Assembly (NCBI GenBank): GCA_963678075.2
Contig: CAXXPK010000001.1
Location: 1 to 64,000 of the forward strand
Origin: Oleispirillum sp963678075
GTDB lineage: Bacteria > Pseudomonadota > Alphaproteobacteria > Rhodospirillales > Rhodospirillaceae
Direction: 5' to 3'
DNA: 64,000 nucleotides
The position numbers and the translations under genes are program-made. This document shows, piece by piece, positions 54,187-62,242 of this stretch. The first letter of the stretch is position 1. Each line of letters opens with the position of its first letter. The notes under the pieces are model-generated. The model had not been told where the DNA came from. It made no database searches and worked only from the letters and a program-made list of their open reading frames with translations.

Positions 54187-54254
54187 ACTCCAAGCTTCAT
54201 GCGGTTTGCGACGGACAAGGAAGGCCCCTCATCCTGCTGCTCAGCGAGGGGCAA

Positions 54255-54578
54255 ATGAGCGATTACAAAGGCGCGATGCTGTTGCTCGACCTATTTCCCA
54301 AGGCCAACGTCCTGATCGCCGACAAGGGCTATGACGGTGATCCCCTTCGAGAGGCTTTGACACAGCGAGGGATCGCTACATGCATCCCGCCAATGCGTCA
54401 TCGCAAAACCCAGTACGCTTACGACAAAACCCTCTATCGCCAGCGTCATAGGATCGAGAACCTCTTCGCTCGCCTCAAGGATTGGCGGCATATCCACACC
54501 CGATATGACCGATGTACGGATATCTTCTTTGCCGCCGTCATCATCGCGGTACTCCTCCTCTTCTGGATCGAACCTTAA
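54255..54578 (+). CDS. IS-A6 transposase orfB
   Basis: 107 residues, intact catalytic Asp and Y-2-R-3-E-6-K signature. Confidence 0.85.
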   Translation: MSDYKGAMLLLDLFPKANVLIADKGYDGDPLREALTQRGIATCIPPMRHRKTQYAYDKTLYRQRHRIENLFARLKDWRHIHTRYDRCTDIFFAAVIIAVLLLFWIEP

Positions 54579-54635
54579 TGAGTCCTGAGCCTGGGCCGAT
54601 TCGTTTGCGCGACTGCATGCCTTCTCCATTTTCCG

Positions 54636-54670
54636 GTGCGTCCGGGGCGGACCATCCGCCCCGGACGCAC
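54636..54670. repeat. Long GC-rich inverted repeat
   Basis: GTGCGTCCGGGGCGG, a five-base spacer ACCAT (its outer A and T can also pair), then the exact complement. No T-run follows, so it is not a standard terminator. It lies between IS-A6 and the feo operon within a 328-base gap in which I see no gene. Could be a terminator of a gene lost upstream, or a palindromic repeat. Confidence 0.6.
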
Positions 54671-54788
54671 TCCCAAGATGGGGGCGGGGGTGTTTCCGGG
54701 AAACCCCGCGGCGTGAATTTTACATGTCCGTCATGCGGTTAGGAAAAATCGATAAATCCCATTGAAAAAATGCGGGCGCCCTTTGACC

Positions 54789-54803
54789 TGCGAATGATTT
54801 GCG
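54789..54803 (+). promoter_or_regulatory. Probable Fur box of the feo operon
   Basis: TGCGAATGATTTGCG is a near-palindrome with the TGC-AAT-ATT-GC half-sites of alphaproteobacterial Fur operators. It lies about 115 bases upstream of the first feoA start, where iron repression of ferrous uptake is expected. The promoter itself is not clear. Confidence 0.55.
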
Positions 54804-54918
54804 ATATCATCCGTTTCATCCATGTTGCATGGAGATGGTTCTTGATGTCTCATCCTTTCCCGGCACGGCATTTGCTGGGGGTGGGGCAAAGGGATTTGGA
54901 TCAGGAAAAGGCGTGGCC

Positions 54919-55245
54919 ATGGGCAGCATCAGTCTGACGCGGGCACCGATCGGACAGTTCTTGACGATCGTCGGTATCGACGGCGGGCGTTCCGCGCGGC
55001 TACGGTTGGCGACCCTGGGTCTGCGCGAAGGGGTCGAGATTCGCGTGTCTCATGCCGCTTCGGCGGGGCCGGTGGTGGTCGAGGTCGGGGGCGGGCGTTT
55101 GGTCTTGGGCACCGGCATGGCGGAAAAGATCGTGGTCGCGGCGACGCAAGTCGTTCCGTCCCGGCGGGAAGAGGATACGGAACATGACATCGGTGCTACG
55201 CGACATGGCCGTCGGCGATTCTGGGCGGGTCTCCGGTTTTCTTGA
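54919..55245 (+). CDS. feoA: Ferrous iron transport protein FeoA (first copy)
   Basis: Small SH3-like cytoplasmic protein that supports the FeoB channel. Start at ATG 54919 (MGSISLTRAPIGQFLTIVGI) or GTG 54913; the longer frame upstream has no homology. GGRSARLRLATLGLREGVEI is the FeoA core, followed by VVVEVGGGRLVLGTGMAEKI. 108 residues, with a C-terminal tail that overlaps the second feoA by about 60 bases. Two feoA genes followed by feoB and feoC is common in alphaproteobacteria. Intact. Confidence 0.88.
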   Translation: MGSISLTRAPIGQFLTIVGIDGGRSARLRLATLGLREGVEIRVSHAASAGPVVVEVGGGRLVLGTGMAEKIVVAATQVVPSRREEDTEHDIGATRHGRRRFWAGLRFS

Positions 55246-55444
55246 AGGCGGGTCCGCCGCCTATCGCCGCAAGTTGCTGGCGCTGGGACTGACCAGGGGC
55301 GCGGCCTTTCGCGTTACCCGCGTCGCGCCCCTGGGCGATCCGGTCGAGATCGTGGTGCGCGGCTTTTCCTTGAGCCTGCGTCGTGACGAGGCGGATATCG
55401 TCCTGGTCGAACCCGATCTTCCCGTTGCGGTCCAGGGGGCCTGA
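55184..55444 (+). CDS. feoA: Ferrous iron transport protein FeoA (second copy)
   Basis: 86 residues from ATG 55184 (MTSVLRDMAVGDSGRVSGFL). SAAYRRKLLALGLTRGAAFR and VTRVAPLGDPVEIVVRGFSL are the SH3-like FeoA fold. The start lies within the end of the first feoA in another frame, so the two are probably translationally coupled. feoB begins two bases after the stop. Intact. Confidence 0.88.
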   Translation: MTSVLRDMAVGDSGRVSGFLEGGSAAYRRKLLALGLTRGAAFRVTRVAPLGDPVEIVVRGFSLSLRRDEADIVLVEPDLPVAVQGA

Positions 55445-55446
55445 AA

Positions 55447-57822
55447 ATGACCGTCAAGAATACCATCGTCGCCATCGTCGGCAACCCCAACTGCGGCAAG
55501 ACCACCCTGTTCAACGCCCTGACCGGCGCGCGTCAGGCGGTCGGTAACTGGGCGGGCGTCACCGTCGAAAAAAAGGTCGGGCGCGCCACCCACGACGGCA
55601 TCGCGCTTACGATCGTCGATCTGCCCGGCACCTATTGCCTGTCGTTCGGGGACGCCACGTCCGAGGATGAACGCATTGCCCGCGATTACGTTGCCTCGGG
55701 CGAGGCGAACGTGATCCTGAACATCGTCGATGCCTCGAATCTGGAACGCAATCTTTACGTCACCACCCAGCTTCTGGAGATGCGGTTGCCGGTGGTGGTG
55801 GCGCTGAACATGATCGATATGGCGGACGCCGCCGGGTTGGAGGTCGACGTCGCGGCGTTGCAGCGGCGTTTGGGCTGCCCGGTGGTGCCGATGGTGGCCA
55901 GTCGCGGCAAGGGCCTGCCGGACCTGCTGTCGGCGTTGACCCAGACCATTCGCGCGCCGCGGCCCGCCACCGTTGCCATCCCGTATCCCGCCGCGATCGA
56001 AACCGCGATCGCGGCCGTCGTCGCTCTGCCCGGCGTGGTGCGGCCGGCGGCGAAGGGCGCGGTGGCCGATCCGCGTTTCGCCGCGTTGTGCCGGTTGGAG
56101 GACGCCGATGGCGCGCGTCGCGACCTGCCGCGCGCGTCCTTCGAAATCTTGAGCCGCCTGACCGCCGAGGCGGAGGCCGCCCTGGGCGACAGCCTCGACA
56201 TCCTGCTGGCCGACGGCCGCTATGCCTTTATCGCCCGGGTGGCGGAGGATGCGGTGCGGTATCGCGGTCGCCTTGGCGCCGCGTTTACCGATCGCATCGA
56301 TCGCGTGGTGCTGCATCGGGCGTTGGGGCTGCCGATCTTTTTGTTCGTGATGTACGCGATGTTCCTGTTCACCATGAACATCGGCGGCGCCCTCATCGAT
56401 TTCTTCGACCAGTTCACCGGTGCCCTGCTGGTGGATGGGCTGGGCGTGCTGCTGTCTGGCTGGGGATGGCCCGAATGGCTGGTGACGCTTCTGGCCGACG
56501 GTGTCGGCGGCGGTATCCAGACGGTCGCCACCTTTATTCCGGTGATCGGCTGTCTGTTCCTGTTTCTGTCGTTCCTTGAGGACTCGGGCTACATGGCCCG
56601 CGCCGCCTTCGTCATGGATCGGCTGATGCGGGCCATCGGGTTGCCGGGCAAGGCCTTCGTGCCGCTGATCGTCGGCTTCGGTTGCTCGGTTCCGGCGGTG
56701 ATGGCGGCGCGCACCCTGGAGAATCCGCGCGATCGCGTTTTGGCCGCGATGATGGTGCCCTTCATGTCATGCACCGCGCGGTTGCCGGTCTATGTGTTGT
56801 TCGCCGCCGCCTTTTTCCCCGGCAACGGCCAGAATCTGGTGTTCGCGCTGTATCTGATCGGCATCGCCGCCGCCATCGGCACCGGATTCTTGCTGAAGAG
56901 CACGTTGCTGCGCGGCGAAACCGCGCCTTTCATCATGGAACTGCCGCCCTATCATCTGCCGCACGTTCACAGCCTGCTGCTGCGCGCCTGGGACCGGCTG
57001 AAGGTGTTCGTGCTGCGCGCCGGAAAGATGATCGTCGCCGTCGTCGTGGTGCTGTCGTTTCTGAATTCCTGGGGCACCGACGGCAGCTTCGGCAATCAGG
57101 ACAGCGACAAATCGGTACTGTCGAAAATCGGCATGACCCTAACCCCGGTTCTGGCGCCGATGGGCATTCGTCAGGAAAATTGGTCCGCCACCGTCGGTAT
57201 GTTCACCGGCATCTTCGCGAAGGAAGCGGTGGCCGGTACGTTGAACGCCCTTTACGGCGGCATGGCCGATGCGGCGACGGTGGGGGGCGCCGAGGACGAG
57301 GCTCCCTTCGATCTGGCCGAGGCTCTGGTCGCCGCCTTCGCGACGATCCCCGAGAACCTGCTGGGCGTGCTGGATGCCCTGGCCGATCCCCTGGGGATCG
57401 CGGTTGGCGATCTCTCCGACGCCGAAGCGGTGGCTGCCGATCAAGATGTCGATGTCGCCACCTTTGGCGCCATGGCCCGCCTGTTCGACGGCCAGATCGG
57501 CGCCTTCGCCTATCTGCTTGCGGTGCTGCTGTATATGCCGTGCGTCGCCGCAATGGGCGCGATTTACCGCGAGACCGGGGCGGAGTGGGCGGCCTTTTCC
57601 GCCGCGTGGACCACCGGCCTGGGGTATGGCGCGGCGGTGCTGGCCTATCAGGTCGGCACCTTCGCCCGGCATCCGCGCTCTTCGTCCATCGCCATCGGTT
57701 GCGTGCTGGCCGCGCTGGTTGCGGCCGGGTACGTTCTGCGTCGTTTGGGGTCGCCGCCCGATGCCACGCCCCCCTCCGGGGGGGGGGGGGGGGGGGGGGA
57801 GGTTCTGCACCATGCTGAGTGA
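55447..57822 (+). CDS. feoB: Ferrous iron transporter FeoB
   Basis: GTP-gated inner-membrane Fe(II) transporter, 791 residues. N-terminal G domain: G1 GNPNCGKTT (residues 12-20), G3 VDLPGTYCLS, G4 LNMIDMAD. Membrane part with gate motifs: GFGCSVPAVMAARTLENPRD (first gate, conserved Cys), KMIVAVVVVLSFLNSWGTDG, and FTGIFAKEAVAGTLNALYGG (second gate). The frame is open throughout, with a FeoB-typical C-terminal insertion and a last segment MPCVAAMGAIYRE. The C-terminal codons are made of a 22-G tract (57778-57799) read as glycines, so any length change alters the tail and its coupling to feoC. Functional otherwise. Confidence 0.94.
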   Translation: MTVKNTIVAIVGNPNCGKTTLFNALTGARQAVGNWAGVTVEKKVGRATHDGIALTIVDLPGTYCLSFGDATSEDERIARDYVASGEANVILNIVDASNLERNLYVTTQLLEMRLPVVVALNMIDMADAAGLEVDVAALQRRLGCPVVPMVASRGKGLPDLLSALTQTIRAPRPATVAIPYPAAIETAIAAVVALPGVVRPAAKGAVADPRFAALCRLEDADGARRDLPRASFEILSRLTAEAEAALGDSLDILLADGRYAFIARVAEDAVRYRGRLGAAFTDRIDRVVLHRALGLPIFLFVMYAMFLFTMNIGGALIDFFDQFTGALLVDGLGVLLSGWGWPEWLVTLLADGVGGGIQTVATFIPVIGCLFLFLSFLEDSGYMARAAFVMDRLMRAIGLPGKAFVPLIVGFGCSVPAVMAARTLENPRDRVLAAMMVPFMSCTARLPVYVLFAAAFFPGNGQNLVFALYLIGIAAAIGTGFLLKSTLLRGETAPFIMELPPYHLPHVHSLLLRAWDRLKVFVLRAGKMIVAVVVVLSFLNSWGTDGSFGNQDSDKSVLSKIGMTLTPVLAPMGIRQENWSATVGMFTGIFAKEAVAGTLNALYGGMADAATVGGAEDEAPFDLAEALVAAFATIPENLLGVLDALADPLGIAVGDLSDAEAVAADQDVDVATFGAMARLFDGQIGAFAYLLAVLLYMPCVAAMGAIYRETGAEWAAFSAAWTTGLGYGAAVLAYQVGTFARHPRSSSIAIGCVLAALVAAGYVLRRLGSPPDATPPSGGGGGGGEVLHHAE
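57778..57799 (+). repeat. Homopolymer of 22 G at the feoB 3-prime end
   Basis: An uninterrupted run of 22 G, preceded by CCCCCCTCC. It encodes a glycine string near the FeoB C-terminus and ends 12 bases before the feoC ATG. Could be a slippage-prone tract or an assembly artefact. Confidence 0.85.
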
Positions 57823-58039
57823 GATCCGCGCCTATTTGTTGCAACGCGGACGCGCGCCTCTGTCCGATATCGCATTGTACTTGAAGGTGCCGCCGGAAGC
57901 GGCGCGCGGCATGCTGGACCACTGGATCCGCAAGGGGCGGGTCTGCCGCCCAGCCGCCTTTTGCAGCGGTGGGTGCAGCCGCAGCTGCGGCGGATGCGGC
58001 GAAAGCGCCGCCAGCGAGTTCTATGAGTGGGTCGCCTGA
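57812..58039 (+). CDS. feoC: FeoC-like [Fe-S]-dependent winged-helix protein
   Basis: Small cytosolic partner of FeoB, 75 residues. The winged helix (EIRAYLLQRGRAPLSDIALY, then PEAARGMLDHWIRKGRVCRP) is followed by a cysteine cluster CSGGCSRSCGGCG that likely binds an iron-sulfur cluster. The ATG at 57812 overlaps the feoB frame, which ends at 57822. Intact; last gene of the feo operon. Confidence 0.85.
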   Translation: MLSEIRAYLLQRGRAPLSDIALYLKVPPEAARGMLDHWIRKGRVCRPAAFCSGGCSRSCGGCGESAASEFYEWVA

Positions 58040-58122
58040 ACCGGCCCGTCGAGCGCGGGTTTCGGATGCAGGTCCCATTCCCTTCGACCGGGGACGGTTC
58101 GGAGGGAATGGGGTGGGGATAT

Positions 58123-58350
58123 TCAGAAGCCGGTCGGCTCCGAATCTTCCGGGACAAAGGATAGAAGGTCGCCCGGCTGGCAAGCCAGTTCGCGGCAGAT
58201 CGCTTCCAAGGTCGAGAAACGCATGCCCTTGACCTTGCCCTGCCGCAGCAGGGAAAGATTGGATTCGGTGATCCCAATCGCTTGGGCCAGCTCGTTGCCC
58301 CGCCGCTTGCGCCGCGCCAGCATGATGTCCAAAGTCACGACGATCGGCAT
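58123..58350 (-). CDS. Xre-family helix-turn-helix regulator
   Basis: 75-residue stand-alone Cro/C1-type HTH: MLARRKRRGNELAQAIGITE, then NLSLLRQGKVKGMRFSTLEA and CRELACQPGDLL. Start ATG 58350 follows the stop of the DUF2975 gene by two bases (TGACCATG), and this DUF2975-Xre pairing is common; the membrane protein is often thought to be controlled with, or to control, the regulator. Intact although its partner is disrupted by IS-B3. Confidence 0.85.
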   Translation of the reverse strand: MPIVVTLDIMLARRKRRGNELAQAIGITESNLSLLRQGKVKGMRFSTLEAICRELACQPGDLLSFVPEDSEPTGF

Positions 58351-58608
58351 GGTCAGACGATCTCCGCATTCTCGTCGCGCAGGCGTTCGGCCTCCGCGAA
58401 CACCCAGACGAGAACCCCAGTGGCGCCCGCCAGGAACAGGGCCGCACAGTCGCCACCGGATAATCCAAGGGTCAGAATCCGTTGCCCCGGCGGGTTGCCC
58501 CGCGTTATCACCAGCACCACCGCGCTACGGTAGAACACGCCGATCCCGAACCAGACCGCCAGGGCACGGGCAACCCGGCGCAGCCGCGCTAGCAGGGTGT
58601 TGAAGAAG

Positions 58609-58953
58609 TCAGAGTGGCTCGCAGACGAAGCCTGATTCATCGCTGCCATGGATGTAGATGTGGCCAACCAATCGGCCAGCAGTGCCGAGGGCGACCCATC
58701 CTCTCCCGCAAGCAATATCGGCGTCGTTGTGGCCTTCCCACGAGAATTCGGCGCAGACGGCACCATCTCGGCTCCCGTAACGCACGTCGAGCCATCTCTT
58801 GACCGCGCCGAACACCAGTTCGCCATCAGAGGCGCCACCAAAGGTAATGTGGGCGGGCTCCAGAAGGTCGAGATGATCATCTGGCCAAGTGTCCATCTCG
58901 ACGATGCTCCAGCGGCCTTCGAAGACTTTGGCAAAGGCGGGCGGGCGCTTCAT
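58609..58953 (-). CDS. IS-B3 passenger protein, unknown function
   Basis: 114 residues starting MKRPPAFAKVFEGRW. Same coupled position behind the transposase as in the other two copies, with small changes (GELVFGAVKRW for GERVFGAVKRW). Confidence 0.7.
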   Translation of the reverse strand: MKRPPAFAKVFEGRWSIVEMDTWPDDHLDLLEPAHITFGGASDGELVFGAVKRWLDVRYGSRDGAVCAEFSWEGHNDADIACGRGWVALGTAGRLVGHIYIHGSDESGFVCEPL

Positions 58954-60047
58954 GTGGGCATCTCCCCTGCCAGCAGTTTGGGTGGTCGCAGCAGATTGTA
59001 GGCGGCTGCCGAGAAGGCGAATGCCCAATCCACCTTATCAAGGCCGCGCAGTTTGGTTTTCCGCATCCCTGCGACTGTCTTGATCCAGCCAAAGGCTCCC
59101 TCGATCCGCTTGCGGATGCGAATGGAGGCGGTATAGCCGGGATGGCGGGTGGTGCGCTTATCTATGGCCGAGCGACGTCGGCTAGTGTTCTGCGCCACGT
59201 GAGGACGCACGTTGAGCGTCCGCGGTTCCTCGATAAAATCGGCGGCATCGTAGCCGCAGTCGGCACCCAACGTAATTGCGCGCGGTCGGTCGCCCAGGGG
59301 CTCGATCATGTCCAGTGCCGCCAACCGTTCAGCGTGACCCGATGCGCGGGTTAGCCGGGTGTCCACGATCAAGCCCGAACGGTTTTCCATCAGCCCATGA
59401 CCGATAAAGCACAGCTTAGCCTCCATGCCTGCCCCCTTGCGGTAGAGCATGGCATCGGGATCGGTGGTGCTCTTGTGAGTATCGTTGGATCGTTTCTCGC
59501 CGCGAAAATCGACCGAGGGGTTGCGACCACCGCCTTCACCCCCATCGCCCTCAGCGGCCTTCGGTCTGAAGCTCTTCATTGAGGCCCACGCTTCGATCAG
59601 CGTGCCGTCAACGCTGAAATGCTCGCTCGACAGTAGCCGTTTGATCCGGGGTTGGACCAACACTGCCGCCAGGAATTTTGCGGCGATGTCCCCTTCCAGC
59701 AGCCGGTCGCGGTTCTTGGAGAATGTGGAATGGTCCCAGGCCGGGTCATCTACCCCGAGACCGACGAACCAACGGAACAGCAGATCAAAGTCCAGGCGCT
59801 CCATCAATTGGCGTTCCGAACGGATCGAGTAGAACACCTGCAACAGCATGGCCCGCAGCAGCTTCTCCGGTGGAACCGACGGCCGACCCATTCCCGAGTA
59901 GAGCGCTGCAAAGTCGCCCGACAACGCCGCTAGTGCCGTATTGGTCATCTCCCGGATCGTCCGCAGCGGGTGGTCCATGCGCACCCGCGTTTCCAGGTCA
60001 ACGCAGGAGAACAAGTCTCCAGATCGCTTGTCTGTCCCGTGCATCAT
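58950..60047 (-). CDS. IS-B3 transposase (IS5 family, DDE)
   Basis: 365 residues, intact, catalytic residues in HFSVDGTLIEAW, TLGADCGYDAADF and RKRIEGAFGWIKT. Differs from the IS-B2 copy by very few residues. Confidence 0.9.
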   Translation of the reverse strand: MMHGTDKRSGDLFSCVDLETRVRMDHPLRTIREMTNTALAALSGDFAALYSGMGRPSVPPEKLLRAMLLQVFYSIRSERQLMERLDFDLLFRWFVGLGVDDPAWDHSTFSKNRDRLLEGDIAAKFLAAVLVQPRIKRLLSSEHFSVDGTLIEAWASMKSFRPKAAEGDGGEGGGRNPSVDFRGEKRSNDTHKSTTDPDAMLYRKGAGMEAKLCFIGHGLMENRSGLIVDTRLTRASGHAERLAALDMIEPLGDRPRAITLGADCGYDAADFIEEPRTLNVRPHVAQNTSRRRSAIDKRTTRHPGYTASIRIRKRIEGAFGWIKTVAGMRKTKLRGLDKVDWAFAFSAAAYNLLRPPKLLAGEMPT

Positions 60048-60546
60048 TCCCTCAGCAACAAGCCACTACCGAGATTGAATTATGCCGATACCAGCCATGC
60101 CACCGATTTTTCAATACCCTGCTAGAGCTTTCCGGGCGGAACACATCCCTCCGAGCGAACCCATCGAACAAGCGGCGCAACTGCACCAGAAGCCACACCA
60201 TAACCCCTGCGGGGATCAGGGTGACGACCGCTGCCGCCGCGCGCGGCCGGGGCGTCAAGACCTCGGGGTACGGGATGCCGCCGCCGGGCAGCTCCGTGTA
60301 TGCCGTCGGCGTGTCGATCAGCCCCCACCACAGCGGCGGCGCCAACAGAATCACCGGAATCGCCCAACCGCAAATCCGATGTGGGCGCCGTGACAGACGG
60401 CGCACCCGCTCCATCGCGAAGGAGTCTTGCATGTTTTTTTTACTCCATGACCTCACAACGGGGGCAAGAACGCAGGAGAAAGCACGCAACGCAACAATAA
60501 ATTATTGTTTTACGAAAATTTATATGCACACAACGTTGATATTATC

Positions 60547-61129
60547 TCATCTCCGCTGGAAATAGCTGGCCAAGGCCGCGCCGGAGATGTTGTGCCAGAC
60601 GCAGAACACCGCGCTGGGCACCGCCGCCAGGGGCGAAAAGTGCGCCTGCGCCAGCGCCGCGCCCAGGCCGCTGTTCTGCATTCCGACCTCGATCGCCACC
60701 GTTCGGCACTGCGCCGTCTCCATGCCGGTGGCGCGTCCCGCGCCATAGCCCAAAAGCAGGCCGAAGCCGTTGTGAGCGGCCACCACCGCGAAGACGAGAA
60801 GGCCGCTTTTCGCCAGCTTCGGCTGGTTGATCGCGACCACCGCCGCGATGATCAGCACGATGCCGCCGATGCTGAGCAGCGGCAGTACCGGAAGAAGCCG
60901 TTGCGTTTGGTTGGGCAGCAGGCCCTTCATCGCGACGCCCAGGGTCACCTCGCGCGGACGGCGCCAGGGTCAGCCCCATGCCGAACATCACCAGGCCCAG
61001 CAGCCAGACGATGGCGGGCGCCACCGGACGGAAGACGTCGGGCGCGACATAGGCTGCCGCCGAAAACAGCAGAACCCAGAAGGCAAAGGTTCGTCCGACG
61101 AATTGCGCCACAATGGCCACGATTTTCAT
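60547..61129 (-). pseudogene. Bile acid:Na+ symporter (BASS) family transporter, decayed
   Basis: Membrane transporter of the BASS fold. ATG 61129 starts MKIVAIVAQFVGRTFAFWVL and reaches GLVMFGMGLTLAPSARG, the conserved first-half motif. The frame then shifts near 60945 (DPGRRDEG is wrong), and native sequence resumes as LGVAMKGLLPNQTQRLLPVL through VEVGMQNSGLGAALAQAHFS, the second-half motif, to ASYFQRR. Only about 195 codons against roughly 300, so about 100 residues from the middle are missing as well. The 110 bases between this gene and the DUF2975 start are AT-rich with no feature I can name. Confidence 0.72.
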
Positions 61130-61234
61130 GCCCGTATCCCGATGGTTGCCCTGGAAGGCCGCGAGGATAATCGTGCCGTCGCCATTTGGGAATGATTTGT
61201 CTTGTCGCGTGGCGTTTGTTCCCAGCCTTACTTG

Positions 61235-61250
61235 TTGGAGAATATTCCAA
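61235..61250 (+). promoter_or_regulatory. Possible operator palindrome
   Basis: TTGGAGAATATTCCAA: five-base arms TTGGA/TCCAA around an AT-rich centre, 46 bases upstream of the next start. Could be a regulator site; the binding protein is unknown. Confidence 0.25.
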
Positions 61251-61295
61251 ACACATATCTAGAGGATACGGTTCTAAAGGAAGTTGCGAGGAACC

Positions 61296-61775
61296 ATGCC
61301 CAACGAGGCCAGAAGATTGGTCTTTACCGATGCTGAGGTCGCGCAGGCCTTGATTGCCTTCAACAAACAGTCGCGGACCAAGTTCCTGGCTGAGGGGTAT
61401 TTAAGCTCCATGGTCATGCATGGAAGTCCCGTCCTGAATATCGAGATGTCGGTCGAAACCCCCGAGGGCTTCCGCCAGGAGGTGGCGGTCGGTGGCGACG
61501 TCATCGGCGCGGCGATCATTCTGTTCTGTATGGGCCGTGGGGTTCCGCTGCCGGTGAAGGCCGACAAGCGCCTGGATGTGGTCAATGGCAAACTGGTTCT
61601 CGACATTCACTTGCCGCCGCACGTCGTGGATGTCGCGTCCGCCGCGCACCTTTTTCGCGGCCAGTCGCCGCCCCTTGGAGGCCAGGGTGGGGCGGCTGGC
61701 GATGCGGTGCTTTGGCGCGATCAGGGCGCGTCGGATCATTTCGGCCAGCCGATGTCGGGCGTCCTGACGGTTTAA
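61296..61775 (+). CDS. Hypothetical protein, probable deletion-altered C-terminus
   Basis: Starts at ATG 61296 (MPNEARRLVFTDAEVAQALI); ATG 61284 is possible. The first 105 residues, including GYLSSMVMHGSPVLNIEMSV, VIGAAIILFCMGRGVPLPVK and NGKLVLDIHLP, look like a genuine small protein, since codon structure and composition are consistent. After about 61630 the frame is simply the antisense of the arfB gene. I infer that a deletion has joined the 3-prime ends of two convergent genes. Function not recognised. Confidence 0.5.
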   Translation: MPNEARRLVFTDAEVAQALIAFNKQSRTKFLAEGYLSSMVMHGSPVLNIEMSVETPEGFRQEVAVGGDVIGAAIILFCMGRGVPLPVKADKRLDVVNGKLVLDIHLPPHVVDVASAAHLFRGQSPPLGGQGGAAGDAVLWRDQGASDHFGQPMSGVLTV

Positions 61776-62021
61776 ATCCTGGCTGCGGTGGGTGTGGGCG
61801 GTCAAGACGATGACGCCGTCCTGCGTCATCCGCGATCCCGCGATGACCTTCAAGCGGCGGAACGCGGCGTCGGACAACGCCGCGCAGCGTGCCGCGTCGA
61901 AGCGGATCTGCACGGCGGACGAGACCTTGTTGACGTTCTGCCCGCCCGGACCCGGCGCGCGCACGAAGCGTTCCTCGATTTCGTCCTCGGAAAGGAACGT
62001 CTCCGGTGTGATTTCGATCAT
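61401..62021 (-). CDS. arfB: Alternative ribosome-rescue factor ArfB (YaeJ), run-on C-terminus
   Basis: Peptidyl-tRNA hydrolase of the RF1 family that rescues stalled ribosomes. ATG 62021 gives MIEITPETFLSEDEIEERFV, the catalytic loop APGPGGQNVNKVSSAVQIRF with the GGQ motif, then DGVIVLTAHTHRSQDLNRQD and ASRPTLASKGRRLAAKKVRG. The family ends with a basic, disordered tail needed for mRNA-channel binding at about residue 140. Here the frame continues past HDVRRQ as the antisense of the neighbouring hypothetical gene to residue 206, so the native tail end and stop seem to be deleted. The GGQ domain is intact; activity uncertain. Confidence 0.8.
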   Translation of the reverse strand: MIEITPETFLSEDEIEERFVRAPGPGGQNVNKVSSAVQIRFDAARCAALSDAAFRRLKVIAGSRMTQDGVIVLTAHTHRSQDLNRQDARHRLAEMIRRALIAPKHRIASRPTLASKGRRLAAKKVRGGRDIHDVRRQVNVENQFAIDHIQALVGLHRQRNPTAHTEQNDRRADDVATDRHLLAEALGGFDRHLDIQDGTSMHDHGA

Positions 62022-62165
62022 CGCATGTTTCCCGTCGATGCTCGGAGCCCGATAGGCTCCGGAACCCTTTTACCATCCCCGTCGGGATTGTAAAAATCCA
62101 CGTAGAAACATGGATTTTTTCCTTGGGCGCGCGTCCTTCGCCGAACCGGTGCGCCCCCTGGCCAA

Positions 62166-62242
62166 TGGTGTCCCCGGCGGGATTCGAACCCACGGCCCCC
62201 GGATTAGGAATCCAGTGCTCTATCCTGCTGAGCTACGGGGAC
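62166..62242 (-). tRNA. tRNA-Arg (CCU)
   Basis: 77-nt tRNA on the minus strand with encoded CCA. The acceptor stem GTCCCCG pairs with CGGGGAC, the D-arm has TAGCTCAGCAGGATAGAGCA, the anticodon arm is CTGGA-TTCCTAA-TCCGG with anticodon CCT, and the T-arm loop is GTTCGAATC. Reads AGG arginine codons. No integrase or attachment repeat beside it. Confidence 0.93.

Larger units (their letters stand above)
53747..54590 (+). mobile_element. IS-A6: complete IS-A copy in mgsA
   Basis: 844 bp with ends GTTCAGGACCCATTAA and, read inward, GCTCAGGACTCATTAA. Flanks CCAG (53743-53746) and CTGG (54591-54594), which are complementary rather than identical. Both transposase frames are intact, so this is one of the best candidates for an active copy. 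Confidence 0.92.
58593..60121 (-). mobile_element. IS-B3: complete IS-B copy in the DUF2975 gene
   Basis: 1529 bp, ends CAGGGTGTTGAA and CAGGGTATTGAA read inward, direct repeats CTAG (58589-58592 and 60122-60125). Transposase and passenger gene intact. Nearly identical to IS-B2, so recent spread is likely. Confidence 0.93.
58353..60432 (-). pseudogene. DUF2975 membrane protein split by IS-B3
   Basis: Four-segment membrane protein of unknown function. The N-terminal part starts at ATG 60432 (MQDSFAMERVRRLSRRPHRI) with hydrophobic IPVILLAPPLWWGLI and AAAVVTLIPAGVMVWLLVQL, up to DGFARRDVFRPE, where IS-B3 starts after CTAG (60122-60125). It resumes at 58592 with RLRRVARALAVWFGIGVFYR and ends at ERLRDENAEIV. 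Removing the element and one CTAG restores one continuous frame, so the break is due to insertion alone. Coupled to the downstream Xre gene. Confidence 0.8.

Noticed and set aside
54591..54918. Riboswitch or leader RNA ahead of feo
   Set aside because: Apart from the inverted repeat at 54636 and the Fur-like box, no conserved riboswitch core (such as Mn, Mg, NiCo) is visible.
62166..62242. tRNA-Arg as an integration site for a genomic island
   Set aside because: No integrase, no direct repeat of the tRNA 3-prime end and no cluster of foreign genes beside it; the nearby mobile element is an ordinary IS-A copy in pip.
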